A stretch of 64,000 nucleotides of DNA from an uncultured Christensenella sp. (GCA_949948895.1 CATLHE010000007.1:1-64000), one strand, 5' to 3'; counted from the stretch's first letter, positions 33,064-41,510 are shown. The notes: generated from the letters alone by a model not told the origin. Numbers and translations: made by a program.

Positions 33064-33101
33064 GGCTCGCTATCCCGATAAACGGGGTAGCGGGTCTTTT
33101 T
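33064..33101 (+). terminator. Terminator closing the phage cassette
   Basis: Hairpin CGCTATCCC / GGGGTAGCG with a 7-nt loop and TCTTTTT after it, 12 bp past the holin stop. Confidence 0.88.
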
Positions 33102-33154
33102 GTTATGCCGGATTTTTCCGCGCGGCTCGTTTATTGGCGGCGTTTATAAATGAC

Positions 33155-33183
33155 TTGACAAATCGGGCGTTTCGATATACAAT
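33155..33183 (+). promoter_or_regulatory. Promoter of mscL
   Basis: TTGACA (33155-33160), 17-nt spacer, TACAAT (33178-33183). It makes mscL independent of the phage cassette. Confidence 0.82.
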
Positions 33184-33209
33184 AAGAAAAAAATAAACGA
33201 GGTACACAA

Positions 33210-33824
33210 ATGAAAAAACCTAAGTTCGGAATTTTCAAAGAGTTCAAGGCGTTCATAACGCGCGGCAACGTTCTAGACCTTGCCGTCGGTATGATAATCG
33301 GCGCGGCGTTCACGGCTATCGTGACGGCGCTCGTAAACGGGATATTCAAGCCGCTCATAAACGCCATACCCATGGGCGATATCTCGGGGCTTATCACAAT
33401 GCTCCGTCCCGAGTACACGATAAACGCTGACGGCGTGAAAGTTTTGGATATGGCGGCGTCGGTGTACATAAACTGGGGCGATTTCATAATGGCTATCGTC
33501 AACTTCCTTTTGACGGCTATCATCCTGTTTGCCATTATCAAGATAATCAACACATTCCGCGGCGGCGTCAACGAGTACAACAATGCGCTCAAGAGCCTGA
33601 GCAAGGAAGAAAAAGCCGAGCTCAAAGCCCAAGGCATGAGCACCAAGCAGATGAAAGAGTATGCCGAAAAGAAAGCCGCGGAAGCAGCCGCAGTTGCCGA
33701 GGCGGAAGCCAAAGCCAATGCGCCCGAAACGACGGACGAGATACTTAAAGACATTCGCGAGCTTTTAAAATCGTTGCAGCCCGAAAAGTCCGACGGTAAG
33801 GCGGCGGGCGAGAAAAAAGAATAA
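33210..33824 (+). CDS. mscL: Large-conductance mechanosensitive channel
   Basis: 204 residues. The N-terminal helix FKEFKAFITRGNVLDLAVGMIIGAAF is the MscL S1/TM1 signature. A periplasmic loop of about 45 residues follows, then TM2 (DFIMAIVNFLLTAIILFAIIKIINTF). The C-terminal part is a long Ala/Lys/Glu coiled-coil of about 80 residues plus a helix (EILKDIRELLKSL), making the protein clearly longer than the usual 130-150. The channel releases solutes on hypo-osmotic shock. Single gene with its own promoter and terminator. Being next to two holin genes is probably chance. Confidence 0.95.
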   Translation: MKKPKFGIFKEFKAFITRGNVLDLAVGMIIGAAFTAIVTALVNGIFKPLINAIPMGDISGLITMLRPEYTINADGVKVLDMAASVYINWGDFIMAIVNFLLTAIILFAIIKIINTFRGGVNEYNNALKSLSKEEKAELKAQGMSTKQMKEYAEKKAAEAAAVAEAEAKANAPETTDEILKDIRELLKSLQPEKSDGKAAGEKKE

Positions 33825-33840
33825 AATGATAGCGTAAATG

Positions 33841-33865
33841 CGCCCCGATGTTTCGGGGCGTTTTT
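33841..33865. terminator. Terminator of mscL
   Basis: Hairpin CGCCCCGA / TTCGGGGCG followed by TTTTT. It may also serve the convergent small gene. Confidence 0.88.
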
Positions 33866-33900
33866 GCTTGATGCTATGCGTATGCATATTTTTATTTTTA

Positions 33901-34080
33901 CTAAAACGTGAACCCGTCTTCGCGGTCGCAGTCCGATCGTCGGCGCGAGCAAGACCGATCGTCGTTGCAGCGGTTTTGGAGCAGCAAAAACATAAGCACC
34001 ATTTGGTTGATGTTTTCAGTGCCTCCGCCGTTTTCAAGCATGAGTATCAGCATCAATAGCCCGAAAATATCGTCTTGCAT
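33901..34080 (-). CDS. Small hydrophobic-head protein
   Basis: 59 residues from ATG 34080, which has GGAGG 8 nt upstream; a longer frame to 34101 lacks this. The first 35 residues are hydrophobic and Met/Leu-rich in two short blocks (DIFGLLMLILMLE and NQMVLMFLLLQN), split by an Asn/Gly/Glu turn. The rest is Arg/Asp/Cys-rich. Small proteins with such Leu/Met-rich heads are common hypothetical genes in Clostridia. No function is known to me. Antisense to no other gene. Confidence 0.55.
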   Translation of the reverse strand: MQDDIFGLLMLILMLENGGGTENINQMVLMFLLLQNRCNDDRSCSRRRSDCDREDGFTF

Positions 34081-34217
34081 AAGGTCCGCCTCCGTCATCA
34101 ATTTATATGCGTCGCGGCGTTATGTTGTGAATACGTGTTGACGTGCGGATTTTCAAAACGCCCGAACGATAATGACAAGCAACGACAAGAGACCGATATA
34201 AACGGCAAGATTCGCTG

Positions 34218-34246
34218 TTGACAAAATTTTCGATATATGCTATATT
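34218..34246 (+). promoter_or_regulatory. Promoter of the ArsR-family gene
   Basis: TTGACA (34218-34223), 17-nt spacer, TATATT (34241-34246). The expected +1 is base 34253, the A of the start codon; no Shine-Dalgarno precedes it. A leaderless mRNA is predicted. Confidence 0.75.
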
Positions 34247-34252
34247 GCACAC

Positions 34253-34594
34253 ATGAACACTATGTTGCTCGATAGCTATACCGCAGATAAAGTCACGGAA
34301 TACCTGCCGAGCTCGGACGCGCTCGACGCGCTCAAAGTGTTTTTCGACGCGCTGTCCGACGTGACGCGGCTCAAGATAATTTCCGCGCTGTCGGTGTCTC
34401 CGATGTGCGTGACCGATCTTGCCGCGCTTACCGGGATCAATCAGACCACGGTGTCGCACAACCTGCGCATACTCAAATCCGCCAAGGTCGTTTCAGTCAA
34501 GCGTCAAGGCAAAGTCGCGTTCTATTCGCTTACGGGACGCGACGTGAAAAACGTTTTGAATACGGCGGTCGGCGCGGTGTTCGACACCAAGTAA
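34253..34594 (+). CDS. ArsR/SmtB family transcriptional regulator
   Basis: 113-residue winged-helix regulator. ALSDVTRLKIISAL is the ArsR alpha-2/3 signature, followed by the helix-turn-helix VTDLAALTGINQTTVSHNLRILKSA and a wing VVSVKRQGKVAFYSL. The metal-binding Cys-x-Cys motif of arsenic/cadmium sensors is not present (only one Cys in MCVTDL), so the signal is not obviously a thiophilic metal. Its promoter places transcription at the ATG. The ung gene follows after 73 bp. Confidence 0.92.
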   Translation: MNTMLLDSYTADKVTEYLPSSDALDALKVFFDALSDVTRLKIISALSVSPMCVTDLAALTGINQTTVSHNLRILKSAKVVSVKRQGKVAFYSLTGRDVKNVLNTAVGAVFDTK

Positions 34595-34667
34595 CAAATC
34601 GCAACATGATCAAATCGGCAAGAGATTTTTACATATTGATTTTTACGACAAGGAGAAATACGGCATC

Positions 34668-35384
34668 ATGGTAATTACCGAAAAGTGGGACGAGGTATTA
34701 AAGGACGAATACGAAAAACCGTACTTTCGCGAGCTGATGGCGCGCGTCGACGAGGAGTATGCAAGCCACGACGTGTATCCGCCGCGCGAGCATATTTACG
34801 ACGCGCTCAAACTCGTCGATTATGACAAAGTGCGCGTGGTCATACTCGGTCAGGACCCGTACCACGGCGAGGGTCAGGCTAACGGACTCGCCTTTGCCGT
34901 AAACGACGGCGTGGAAAAACCGCCCTCGCTAGTCAATATTTTTCAAGAGATCAAGTCGGACACGGGTTTTACGCCCGACGATAACTCGACGCTTATCGGC
35001 TGGGCTAACCAAGGCGTACTGCTCCTGAACGCGTCGCTCACCGTGCGCGCGGGACAGCCCAAATCCCATTCCGCGCTCGGCTGGCATAACCTGACCGACG
35101 CGGTGATCCTCTCGCTCAATAAGCGCGAGCGGCCCGTCGCGTATATTTTATGGGGCATGAATGCGCGCGAAAAGTCCGCTATCATAGACAGACGGAATTT
35201 TATCGTGCAGTCGGCGCACCCGAGCCCGCTCAGCGCGTACCGCGGTTTTTTCGGGTCCAAGCCGTTTTCCAAGGTGAACAGCTGGCTCTCCGCCAATAGC
35301 TATGCGCCCGTGTATTGGCAGTTCACGGGCAGGTTCGAGCCCGCCAACTACTATAAGACAGCCGGCAATATCCAAAGGTGCTGA
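34668..35384 (+). CDS. ung: Uracil-DNA glycosylase
   Basis: Family 1 UDG, 238 residues. Motif GQDPYHGEGQA with catalytic Asp63 and His66, NIFQEI, the uracil-recognition region LLLNASLTV, and HPSPLSAYRGFFG with the second catalytic His and the Leu-intercalation loop. It removes uracil from DNA at the start of base excision repair. AAGGAG precedes the ATG. Possibly co-transcribed with the upstream ArsR gene; a terminator follows. Confidence 0.96.
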   Translation: MVITEKWDEVLKDEYEKPYFRELMARVDEEYASHDVYPPREHIYDALKLVDYDKVRVVILGQDPYHGEGQANGLAFAVNDGVEKPPSLVNIFQEIKSDTGFTPDDNSTLIGWANQGVLLLNASLTVRAGQPKSHSALGWHNLTDAVILSLNKRERPVAYILWGMNAREKSAIIDRRNFIVQSAHPSPLSAYRGFFGSKPFSKVNSWLSANSYAPVYWQFTGRFEPANYYKTAGNIQRC

Positions 35385-35405
35385 GCGAATATCGATGATT
35401 TTTTT

Positions 35406-35442
35406 CTCCCCCTAGGCGATCTTGCTTCGGGGGAGTTTTTTT
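35406..35442 (+). terminator. Terminator of ung
   Basis: Hairpin CTCCCCC / GGGGGAG followed by a run of seven T. Confidence 0.88.
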
Positions 35443-35453
35443 GTGGCGGGCTT

Positions 35454-35562
35454 TGTCGAAAATGTCGAGTACTCGATTTTTTCGCGCGATGTCGAAATTG
35501 TTGAGTACTCGATTTTTTTCGCGCGATGTCGAAAACTTCGAATACTCGGTATTTTCGCCCAA
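35454..35562. repeat. Three tandem 36-37-bp repeats
   Basis: Three head-to-tail copies starting at 35454, 35490 and 35527. Each begins TGTCGAAA, carries a GAGTACTC or GAATACTC centre, and ends in TTTTTCGCGCGA (last copy diverged). No spacers, so it is not a CRISPR array. Confidence 0.8.
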
Positions 35563-35870
35563 ACACAGTTTGGATTTCTGTCGTGTATCGACTATTTCGT
35601 TTGTTTTGTGTTACACCCGAAAAAGTGCAAGCATATTTGTGTCGTTAGTTTTGTGTGTCATGTATGCGGCTACGCCAAAGATCCTTCGGATTCGCCTCAG
35701 GATGACAAGTAAAAATAGCGGGTTTCTCTGCTTTGCTTTTATTCGGGTGTAACGCATTATCAACACGCAAGCAAACACACGACAGATATCCAATCTGCGA
35801 TTGGTCGGGTGACACCTAAAACGAATCACATACGTCAACACACGACAGACGCCAAGCCTTTGGCTTGAAA
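35563..35870. repeat. Intergenic composite repeat cluster 4 (compact example)
   Basis: The clearest single composite, about 308 bp: left hairpin CCAAACACAGTTTGG with GTCGTGTA and CACCCGA (35614); central module ending CGCCTCAGGATGACA (about 35680-35706); inverted units with TCGGGTG at about 35744 and 35796 and hairpins CCAATCTGCGATTGG and CAAGCCTTTGGCTTG (end about 35867). It stops 4 bp before the -35 box of the htrA-like gene. No ORF. Confidence 0.82.
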
Positions 35871-35873
35871 GGG

Positions 35874-35902
35874 TTTACAAATACGAAAAAGTATGTTAGA
35901 AT
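35874..35902 (+). promoter_or_regulatory. Promoter of the HtrA-like gene
   Basis: TTTACA (35874-35879), 17-nt spacer, TAGAAT (35897-35902), directly downstream of the repeat cluster. Confidence 0.7.
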
Positions 35903-35954
35903 TGGATATATTAAATCGGAAGCACATGCGCGCGAATGCGCGGTATGCGATACT

Positions 35955-37391
35955 ATGAGGACTATGGACGAAAAGAACGAACAGGAAAATATAACCGCGA
36001 GCGAACCGCAAGCGTCGGATACCGGACTTATCACGGTCGATCCGCGCGACGTAGCGGTGGCGTCGGAGCGCGCGATCACCGAGCGCGACGGTAGCGCCGC
36101 GCCCGCAGTGACGGGCGATACCGCGCCGTCCGAGAACGTGCGCCGCACCGTGCACGTCGACTCGAAGGTCGATTACGACGCGCCGCTCGGCGGCGGCTAC
36201 GCATCGGTAAAAGGCAAGACCGTGAGCAACAACCGCGCCGTGTGGATCGTGCTTATCGTCATGACGGTAATGTGCGCGGTGATCGGCGTGTGCTCGTCGG
36301 TGCTTACCGGATACTTCATGCGCAAGGGCGGCACTCCGCCGACCATCGATACGGAAGGCAAGTACGAACAGATCGCGGGCGTGGTTGCCGCGCGTAAAAA
36401 ATGCGTCGTCGAGGTCACGTCCGGTCCCGCGGGCTCGTTCCGCGGCAGCGGCGTAGTAATGAAGCTCGAAAACGATAGGATATACATTCTCACAAATAAC
36501 CACGTGCTCAACAACTCAAGCAACGTCAGCGTCAAGTTCGAAGGCGACGACGATTATTGGCGTGCGGAAGTCGTCGGGTACGATCCGTACTTTGATATCG
36601 CGGTCGTCTCCGTGCCCGCAGACGTCGCGCCGTACGAGGTGTACGAGCTTGACGGCAGCGAATACTTCAAGCGCGACGCGGCGTACCGCGAGGGCGATAT
36701 AGTCGTCGCTATAGGCAACGCCATGGGCTACGGGCTCGCGTGCTACGACGGGATAATCTCGCGCGCGTCCGAGCTCATCGACTATTCGGACGACGGCGAC
36801 AGCAAGACCGTGCCGGTCATGCGCACTACCGCGGCGATAAACGCGGGCATGAGCGGCGGCGCGTTGTTCGACAGCGACGGGTATTTCATAGGGCTCAATA
36901 CCTATCGGCTCGCCAATACATCCGGCTCGGGCGCGAGCCATGACACGGATGTGGAGGACACGTCGTTCGTCACGCCCGTGAGTATAGTTTACCCCGTGTA
37001 CAAACAGATAATGGAATACGGCGACGGCGGCAATATCAACGTGTCGTACATGATGCAGACGATGAAAGACAGGCAAAACTCCGAGATCGGCGCGATAACG
37101 TTTTACTTCCGCGATTTCGGCGGGTTTACCGCAGTGTATAAAAAAGGCAAGCTCACGGTGAGCTCGCTCGATCTCAATTCCGCCGCGCGCGGTATCGAGG
37201 TGGGCGACGTCATAGAATCGGTCGGAGTCGGCAATAACAAAGTAGCGCTCGATAATAATATTTGCAAGACCGTAGGCGAGTTCTTGCGCTACCGTCATAA
37301 CGGCGCGAGCGGAACGGAGCTCTCGATCAACGTCAGTCGCGGCGGCGAGTCGGTATCGGTGCGCGTGACGGGATATTACAGGGTGGCATAG
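35955..37391 (+). CDS. Membrane-anchored HtrA/DegP-type serine protease
   Basis: 478 residues from ATG 35955 (ATG 35964 is an alternative; neither has a strong ribosome binding site). A 75-residue acidic cytoplasmic tail precedes one transmembrane helix (AVWIVLIVMTVMCAVIGVCSSVL). The chymotrypsin-like domain outside has His183 (TNNHVL), Asp214 (FDIAVV) and Ser300 (AGMSGGAL), a full triad. A divergent C-terminal PDZ domain follows (SAARGIEVGDVIESVG). Such proteases degrade misfolded envelope proteins. The transglutaminase-like lipoprotein gene starts 1 bp after the stop, so both probably act together at the cell surface. Confidence 0.9.
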   Translation: MRTMDEKNEQENITASEPQASDTGLITVDPRDVAVASERAITERDGSAAPAVTGDTAPSENVRRTVHVDSKVDYDAPLGGGYASVKGKTVSNNRAVWIVLIVMTVMCAVIGVCSSVLTGYFMRKGGTPPTIDTEGKYEQIAGVVAARKKCVVEVTSGPAGSFRGSGVVMKLENDRIYILTNNHVLNNSSNVSVKFEGDDDYWRAEVVGYDPYFDIAVVSVPADVAPYEVYELDGSEYFKRDAAYREGDIVVAIGNAMGYGLACYDGIISRASELIDYSDDGDSKTVPVMRTTAAINAGMSGGALFDSDGYFIGLNTYRLANTSGSGASHDTDVEDTSFVTPVSIVYPVYKQIMEYGDGGNINVSYMMQTMKDRQNSEIGAITFYFRDFGGFTAVYKKGKLTVSSLDLNSAARGIEVGDVIESVGVGNNKVALDNNICKTVGEFLRYRHNGASGTELSINVSRGGESVSVRVTGYYRVA

Positions 37392-37392
37392 C

Positions 37393-38556
37393 GTGAGCGG
37401 GGCTTTGGCAACAATAAAAAAATCGGTGCGCGTAAAGGCATTGGCGGTGCTTGCGGCGGTCGGCGTATTCATGCTTGCGGCGACGTTCTTGACGGCGTGC
37501 TCGGGGCGCGGCGATTCGCCCGATCTTTTGCCACACTTGATATCAACGCCCGACGCGGAGCCCGTGCGCCCCATCGACGGGTTCGCGACCTACGAGCTTT
37601 CGCCGTGCGCTGTCAGTCTTTCGGACGCGCAGTACCGCGCGCGCGTGAACGAGCTGTACTCCGCGGTGGTGGATTTCGGGCGCAAGCCCGTGTTTATCGA
37701 TAACGATCCCGTTAAGCCCGTGTACGACGCGGCGATAGCGGTGTTGGACAGGTATGTGCTCAATTCCTGGCATGGCAATGCCGACGGCGCGTACCGCACG
37801 GTGCATACCATACACGATTATCTGATAGCCCGTGTCGATTACGATTTCGAGCTGTATGATGCGTACAATCGCGGCGAGAGCGTCGAGGGCGATCCCGCGT
37901 TCGGGATAGACGGAGTGTTCCTTAACGGGCGCGCCGTGTGCGACGGGCTGAGCCGCGCCGTGGCGTTTTTGTGCGCTATCGAGGGGATAGAGAACATGCG
38001 CGTGACCGGCGCGTTCATGGGCGTGCCGCATGCATGGAACAAGGTCAGGATCGACGGGAAGTGGTACAACGTCGACGTGACGGCGGACGCCGCCAATTAT
38101 ACGGTGGACGGCAGCGGCAAAGACGATTACAAAAAGCAGATCTCGCACGGGTACATGCTGCTCGGCGACGATACGTACTCGAGGTTTTCGCCGAACGGCG
38201 CGAGCGGCGAGCATGCGCACGTGTTCGAACGCACGGTCGAGTGCGATACCGATTACGATTATTACGACGCGCTTACCGTGCGTATCGGCGGCGAGAGCTT
38301 TGCCATGACCGTTACGAGCCAAGCCAAGCTCAACGCGCTGTTCTCGGCGATAAGCGACGAGAAGGGCAGAGTGGGCAAGATCGAGCTCAAGCTCGATTTC
38401 GAGGGCAAAGCCAACGTCAACGACGGCGACGTGTACGAGGCGGAGATACGTGCCGCGTACCGTAAGCTCAAGTCGCCCGATTTCGATTTTACTGCGACGC
38501 AAAAACCGTATTTCAGATACCCCAACGGTGTGTATGTATTCCTCATGTACCGCTAG
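37393..38556 (+). CDS. Transglutaminase-like lipoprotein
   Basis: 387 residues from GTG. Signal peptide with lipobox LTAC, so Cys36 is the lipidated residue. Transglutaminase-like cysteine protease core: Cys183 in AVCDGLS, His213 in PHAWNKV, Asp near 229 in NVDVTAD, plus the preceding IHDYLIARVDYD helix. The C-terminal 110 residues form a separate beta-rich domain. Family members act as peptidases or peptide crosslinkers in the wall. It is coupled to the HtrA-like protease gene. A repeat hairpin begins within 4 bp of the stop codon. Confidence 0.85.
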   Translation: MSGALATIKKSVRVKALAVLAAVGVFMLAATFLTACSGRGDSPDLLPHLISTPDAEPVRPIDGFATYELSPCAVSLSDAQYRARVNELYSAVVDFGRKPVFIDNDPVKPVYDAAIAVLDRYVLNSWHGNADGAYRTVHTIHDYLIARVDYDFELYDAYNRGESVEGDPAFGIDGVFLNGRAVCDGLSRAVAFLCAIEGIENMRVTGAFMGVPHAWNKVRIDGKWYNVDVTADAANYTVDGSGKDDYKKQISHGYMLLGDDTYSRFSPNGASGEHAHVFERTVECDTDYDYYDALTVRIGGESFAMTVTSQAKLNALFSAISDEKGRVGKIELKLDFEGKANVNDGDVYEAEIRAAYRKLKSPDFDFTATQKPYFRYPNGVYVFLMYR

Positions 38557-38559
38557 CCA

Positions 38560-39460
38560 ACCAAATGTTGGACGACTGTCGTGCCAAGCACAGCTTGGAT
38601 TTTTGTCGTGTGTGGGCGTTGTGGGTAATCGTGCATTGCACCCGAATAATTGCGGCACATGTTATTGGTTGTCGTGTGTTTACGTGAGTTATTGGTTTTG
38701 CGTAGCACCCGAAAAAAAGCGTAAACTTCGACATGTATCCGTAGGGAGCGCAGGCCCTTGCGCTCCGCCAAGCATAGCTTGGATTTTTGTCGTGTGTGGG
38801 TGTTGTGGGTAATTTTGCATTGCACCCGAATAATTGCGGCACATGTTATTGGTTGCCGTTGGTTTTACTTACCGGGTATGCGGCGGTTCGCCTGGATTCC
38901 TCGCGTTGCTCGGGATGACAATAAATAAAGGTAAACGGTTTTTATTCGTAGGGCGGGCAGACCCCGTGAGGGATTAAGCGACAGCACAGTGCGCTGTCGC
39001 GCCCGAGCGCTCTTGCAAGCTGGGCTTGCAAGACACCGCTTTTAGCGGTTCGCCCGCTGTTTATCGTTCATTCGGCGCGTCAACAGCGGAGCGCAGTGGT
39101 CTGCGCTCCCTACGAATTTGTGACGATAAATAAACTACGACTGTTGAAACAGAATATCCCGCTATCGACACCTGTCATCCTGAGGCGAAGCCGAAGGATC
39201 TAGGGCGTAAGCCCGCACCAAGCACAGTTTGGATTTTTGTCGTGTGTGGGCGTGGGTGATTGGTTTTACATAGCACCCGAAAAAAAGCGTAAACTTCGAT
39301 ATGTATCCGTAGGGAGCGCAGCCCCCTGCGCTCCGCCAAATACGGTTTGGATTTTTGTCGTGTGTCGGCGGAGACGGTGGAATAACGGTGCACCCGAAAA
39401 AGAATGTAACACATAAATTTTTCGTATTGCGCGGTAAATCGCATGCTTCAACAAATCGGC
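38560..39460. repeat. Intergenic repeat cluster 5 (largest plus-oriented array)
   Basis: About 900 bp without a gene. Five plus-oriented hairpin-TCGTGTG-CACCCGA units (CACCCGA near 38640, 38709, 38824, 39283, 39401). A block of about 75 bp at 38597 recurs almost unchanged at 38782, and another of about 45 bp at 38706 recurs at 39280, so the array grew by internal duplication. Also present are GTAGGGAGCGCAG/GCGCTCC segments (near 38740, 39100, 39308), a longer GC-rich hairpin region with GCTTGCAAGA motifs (38950-39060), and CCTGAGGCGAAGCCGAAGG (39179). Short frames here are repeat translations, not genes. Confidence 0.8.
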
Positions 39461-39464
39461 ACAA

Positions 39465-39496
39465 AAAAACGGTACGGCATGAGCCGTACCGTTTTT
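39465..39496. terminator. Terminator of acpP
   Basis: Perfect hairpin ACGGTACGGC / GCCGTACCGT flanked by A-run and T-run, usable in both directions. Confidence 0.92.
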
Positions 39497-39539
39497 ATCG
39501 TGGTGATTGACTTACTGCTTGTAAGCCTTATTTTTTCGT

Positions 39540-39761
39540 TTAGTGATTTTCGAGGTATGTTACAAGATCGCCTACGGTCTTGACGCTGTCCATGATATCG
39601 TCGTCGAAAGTCTTGCCCGTTTCCGATTCGAGGTTGAACATGAGCTCCATAAGCGCGAGCGAGTCGGCTTTGAGGTCGTTGGCGAAATCGGTGTCGGGCG
39701 TTATTTTTTCGGGCGCGATCTCGAAGTAATCGGCGAGTTCTTTTTGGATCTTTTCAAACAT
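39540..39761 (-). CDS. acpP: Acyl carrier protein
   Basis: 73 residues, acidic, four-helix ACP with the phosphopantetheine motif DLKADSLALMEL; Ser34 is the attachment site. Carries acyl chains in fatty acid synthesis. Single gene, not next to other fab genes, with its own promoter and terminator; a dedicated carrier for another pathway cannot be ruled out, but sequence and length are those of the housekeeping form. Confidence 0.92.
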   Translation of the reverse strand: MFEKIQKELADYFEIAPEKITPDTDFANDLKADSLALMELMFNLESETGKTFDDDIMDSVKTVGDLVTYLENH

Positions 39762-39794
39762 TGTGCACGTTCTCCTTATTGTTATGATGTTTAT

Positions 39795-39824
39795 ATTTTA
39801 CCATAAACGCGTTATTGTTGTAAA
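39795..39824 (-). promoter_or_regulatory. Promoter of acpP
   Basis: Minus strand: TTTACA (39824-39819), 18-nt spacer, TAAAAT (39800-39795). An AAGGAG ribosome binding site follows before the ATG. Confidence 0.75.
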
Positions 39825-39917
39825 GCGTTTGGATTTACAGGGAGCGGATAATATAGAATGGTTTAAGTTCCCAAAGGGTTTTTCGGAACCGAACCTAGAA
39901 TTTTGTTGTCTCCCGCC

Positions 39918-40997
39918 TTACATATCGAGTATGGCGAACACTATCTCTTCGGTCATGCGCGAGCACGAAACGGCTTTCTTGCCGCCGACCGCTATATCTT
40001 TGGTGCGCAAGCCTTTTGCGAGCGTTTTGTGTACGGCGTTTTCCACCGCCCACGCTTCGTTGGTCAGTTTTAACGACTGACTGAGCATCATTGCCGCGGC
40101 GAGGATAGCGGCGATGGGGTTTACTTCGTCCTTGCCCGCGATATCGGGCGCCGAGCCGTGTATGGGCTCGTACAGTCCCGCGCCGCCCGCGCCGAGCGAG
40201 CTGGACGGGAGCATGCCGATAGAGCCGGTGACTGCCGCCGCTTCGTCCGACAGAATGTCGCCGAACATATTGCTCGTGAGTATAACGTCAAACTGCGACG
40301 GGTTCTTGACGAGCTGCATGGCGCAGTTGTCTACGAGCATGCTTTCGAGCTTGACTTCGGGGTAGCCGACTGCAATGCGTTCCACGGTGGCGCGCCAAAG
40401 CCTGCTTGTGGCGAGCACGTTGGCTTTATCGACGCTCGTGACTTTCTTGCCGCGCGTCATGGCGAGCTCGAACGCTATCTTGGCTATGCGCTCGATCTCG
40501 TTGATCGAATATACTTCGGTATCGTACGCTTCCTGACCCATAGCGCCGTCGCGGTAGCCGCGGTCGCCGAAATATATGCCGCCCGTGAGCTCTCTTACCA
40601 TCATGATGTTCACGCCCTGCTTGGCTATGTCCGCGCGGAGCGGCGAGGACTGCGCGAGCTCGTCGTGGAGCACGGCGGGGCGGATATTGGCAAACAGTCC
40701 GAGCTCGGCTCTGAGCGTGAGCAGCCCGCGCTCGGGGCGGAGGTGGGGTTTGAGCGAATCCCACTTGGGTCCGCCTACCGCGCCCAATAGCACTGCGTCG
40801 GCGGCTTTGCAGTCGCTGAGCGTGTCCTCGGGCAGCGGAACGCCGGTGGTGTCTATGGCGATACCGCCGATGTTTTTGCTGTGGAGATGAAAGTTATGTC
40901 CGTACTTGCGCTCGATAGCGCCGAGCACCGCAACGGCGGCGTCTATGACCTCGGGACCCACGCCGTCGCCGGGCAATAACGTTACGTTAAAATCCAT
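39918..40997 (-). CDS. leuB: 3-isopropylmalate dehydrogenase
   Basis: 359 residues. NAD-dependent oxidative decarboxylation of 3-isopropylmalate in leucine synthesis. GDGVGPEV at the start, AVGGPKWD and the arginines of RPERGLLTLRAELG for substrate, VRELTGGIYFG, DNCAMQLVKNPSQFD, NMFGDILSDEA with the metal-binding Asp pair, and GSAPDIAG in the NAD site. The pattern is LeuB rather than isocitrate dehydrogenase. Last gene of leuC-leuD-leuB, 32 bp after leuD. Confidence 0.96.
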   Translation of the reverse strand: MDFNVTLLPGDGVGPEVIDAAVAVLGAIERKYGHNFHLHSKNIGGIAIDTTGVPLPEDTLSDCKAADAVLLGAVGGPKWDSLKPHLRPERGLLTLRAELGLFANIRPAVLHDELAQSSPLRADIAKQGVNIMMVRELTGGIYFGDRGYRDGAMGQEAYDTEVYSINEIERIAKIAFELAMTRGKKVTSVDKANVLATSRLWRATVERIAVGYPEVKLESMLVDNCAMQLVKNPSQFDVILTSNMFGDILSDEAAAVTGSIGMLPSSSLGAGGAGLYEPIHGSAPDIAGKDEVNPIAAILAAAMMLSQSLKLTNEAWAVENAVHKTLAKGLRTKDIAVGGKKAVSCSRMTEEIVFAILDM

Positions 40998-41029
40998 GAT
41001 CTATTCTCCCTGTAAAACTCGGTCTGCGG

Positions 41030-41500
41030 TCAGTCGTTAAGCAGTCCGCCGCGATCGATTATTTTTTGTATTTCTTTGGGGTAGGGCGGGAAAGTAAACG
41101 TTTCTCCCGTCGTCGCATCGGTGACTTTGCCGTGAGCGAGGTCAACGTATACCTCGTCGCCCGCGCGTATCGCGTCCGCGGCGTCCTTGCACTCCACAAT
41201 GGGCAGCCCTATGTTTATCGCGTTGCGGTAGAATATACGCGCGAAGCTTTTTGCTATTACGGCGGTCACGCCGCACGCCTTGATGACGGCGGGCGCGTGC
41301 TCTCTCGAGCTCCCGCAACCGAAGTTTTCGCCCGCGACTATGTAGTCGCCATGTCTGACGTTAGATGCGAAGCTCTCGTCGATGTCTTCCATGCAGTGCG
41401 TGCTGAGCGCGCCGAAGTCGGACACATTGAGATACCGCGCCGCTATTATCGCGTCGGTATCGATATGATCGCCGTACTTGAATACTTTTCCCGTTTTCAT
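41030..41500 (-). CDS. leuD: 3-isopropylmalate dehydratase small subunit
   Basis: 156 residues, swivel domain of isopropylmalate isomerase. [29 protein letters not shown] and a [20 protein letters not shown] loop are diagnostic of the short, archaeal/clostridial type LeuD. It works as a heterodimer with LeuC, whose gene ends 10 bp upstream. Confidence 0.95.
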   Translation of the reverse strand: MKTGKVFKYGDHIDTDAIIAARYLNVSDFGALSTHCMEDIDESFASNVRHGDYIVAGENFGCGSSREHAPAVIKACGVTAVIAKSFARIFYRNAINIGLPIVECKDAADAIRAGDEVYVDLAHGKVTDATTGETFTFPPYPKEIQKIIDRGGLLND

Positions 41501-41510
41501 AAGCTCTCCG

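Noticed and set aside
33155..33824. mscL as part of the phage lysis module
   Set aside because: It has its own promoter and terminator, a terminator separates it from the holin, and MscL is a housekeeping channel.
35454..35562. Minimal CRISPR array
   Set aside because: The three copies are strictly tandem with no spacers.
38543..39464. Small proteins encoded in the repeat clusters (several frames of 60-100 codons)
   Set aside because: They are translations of the repeats themselves, appear in many frames and clusters, and lack ribosome binding sites.
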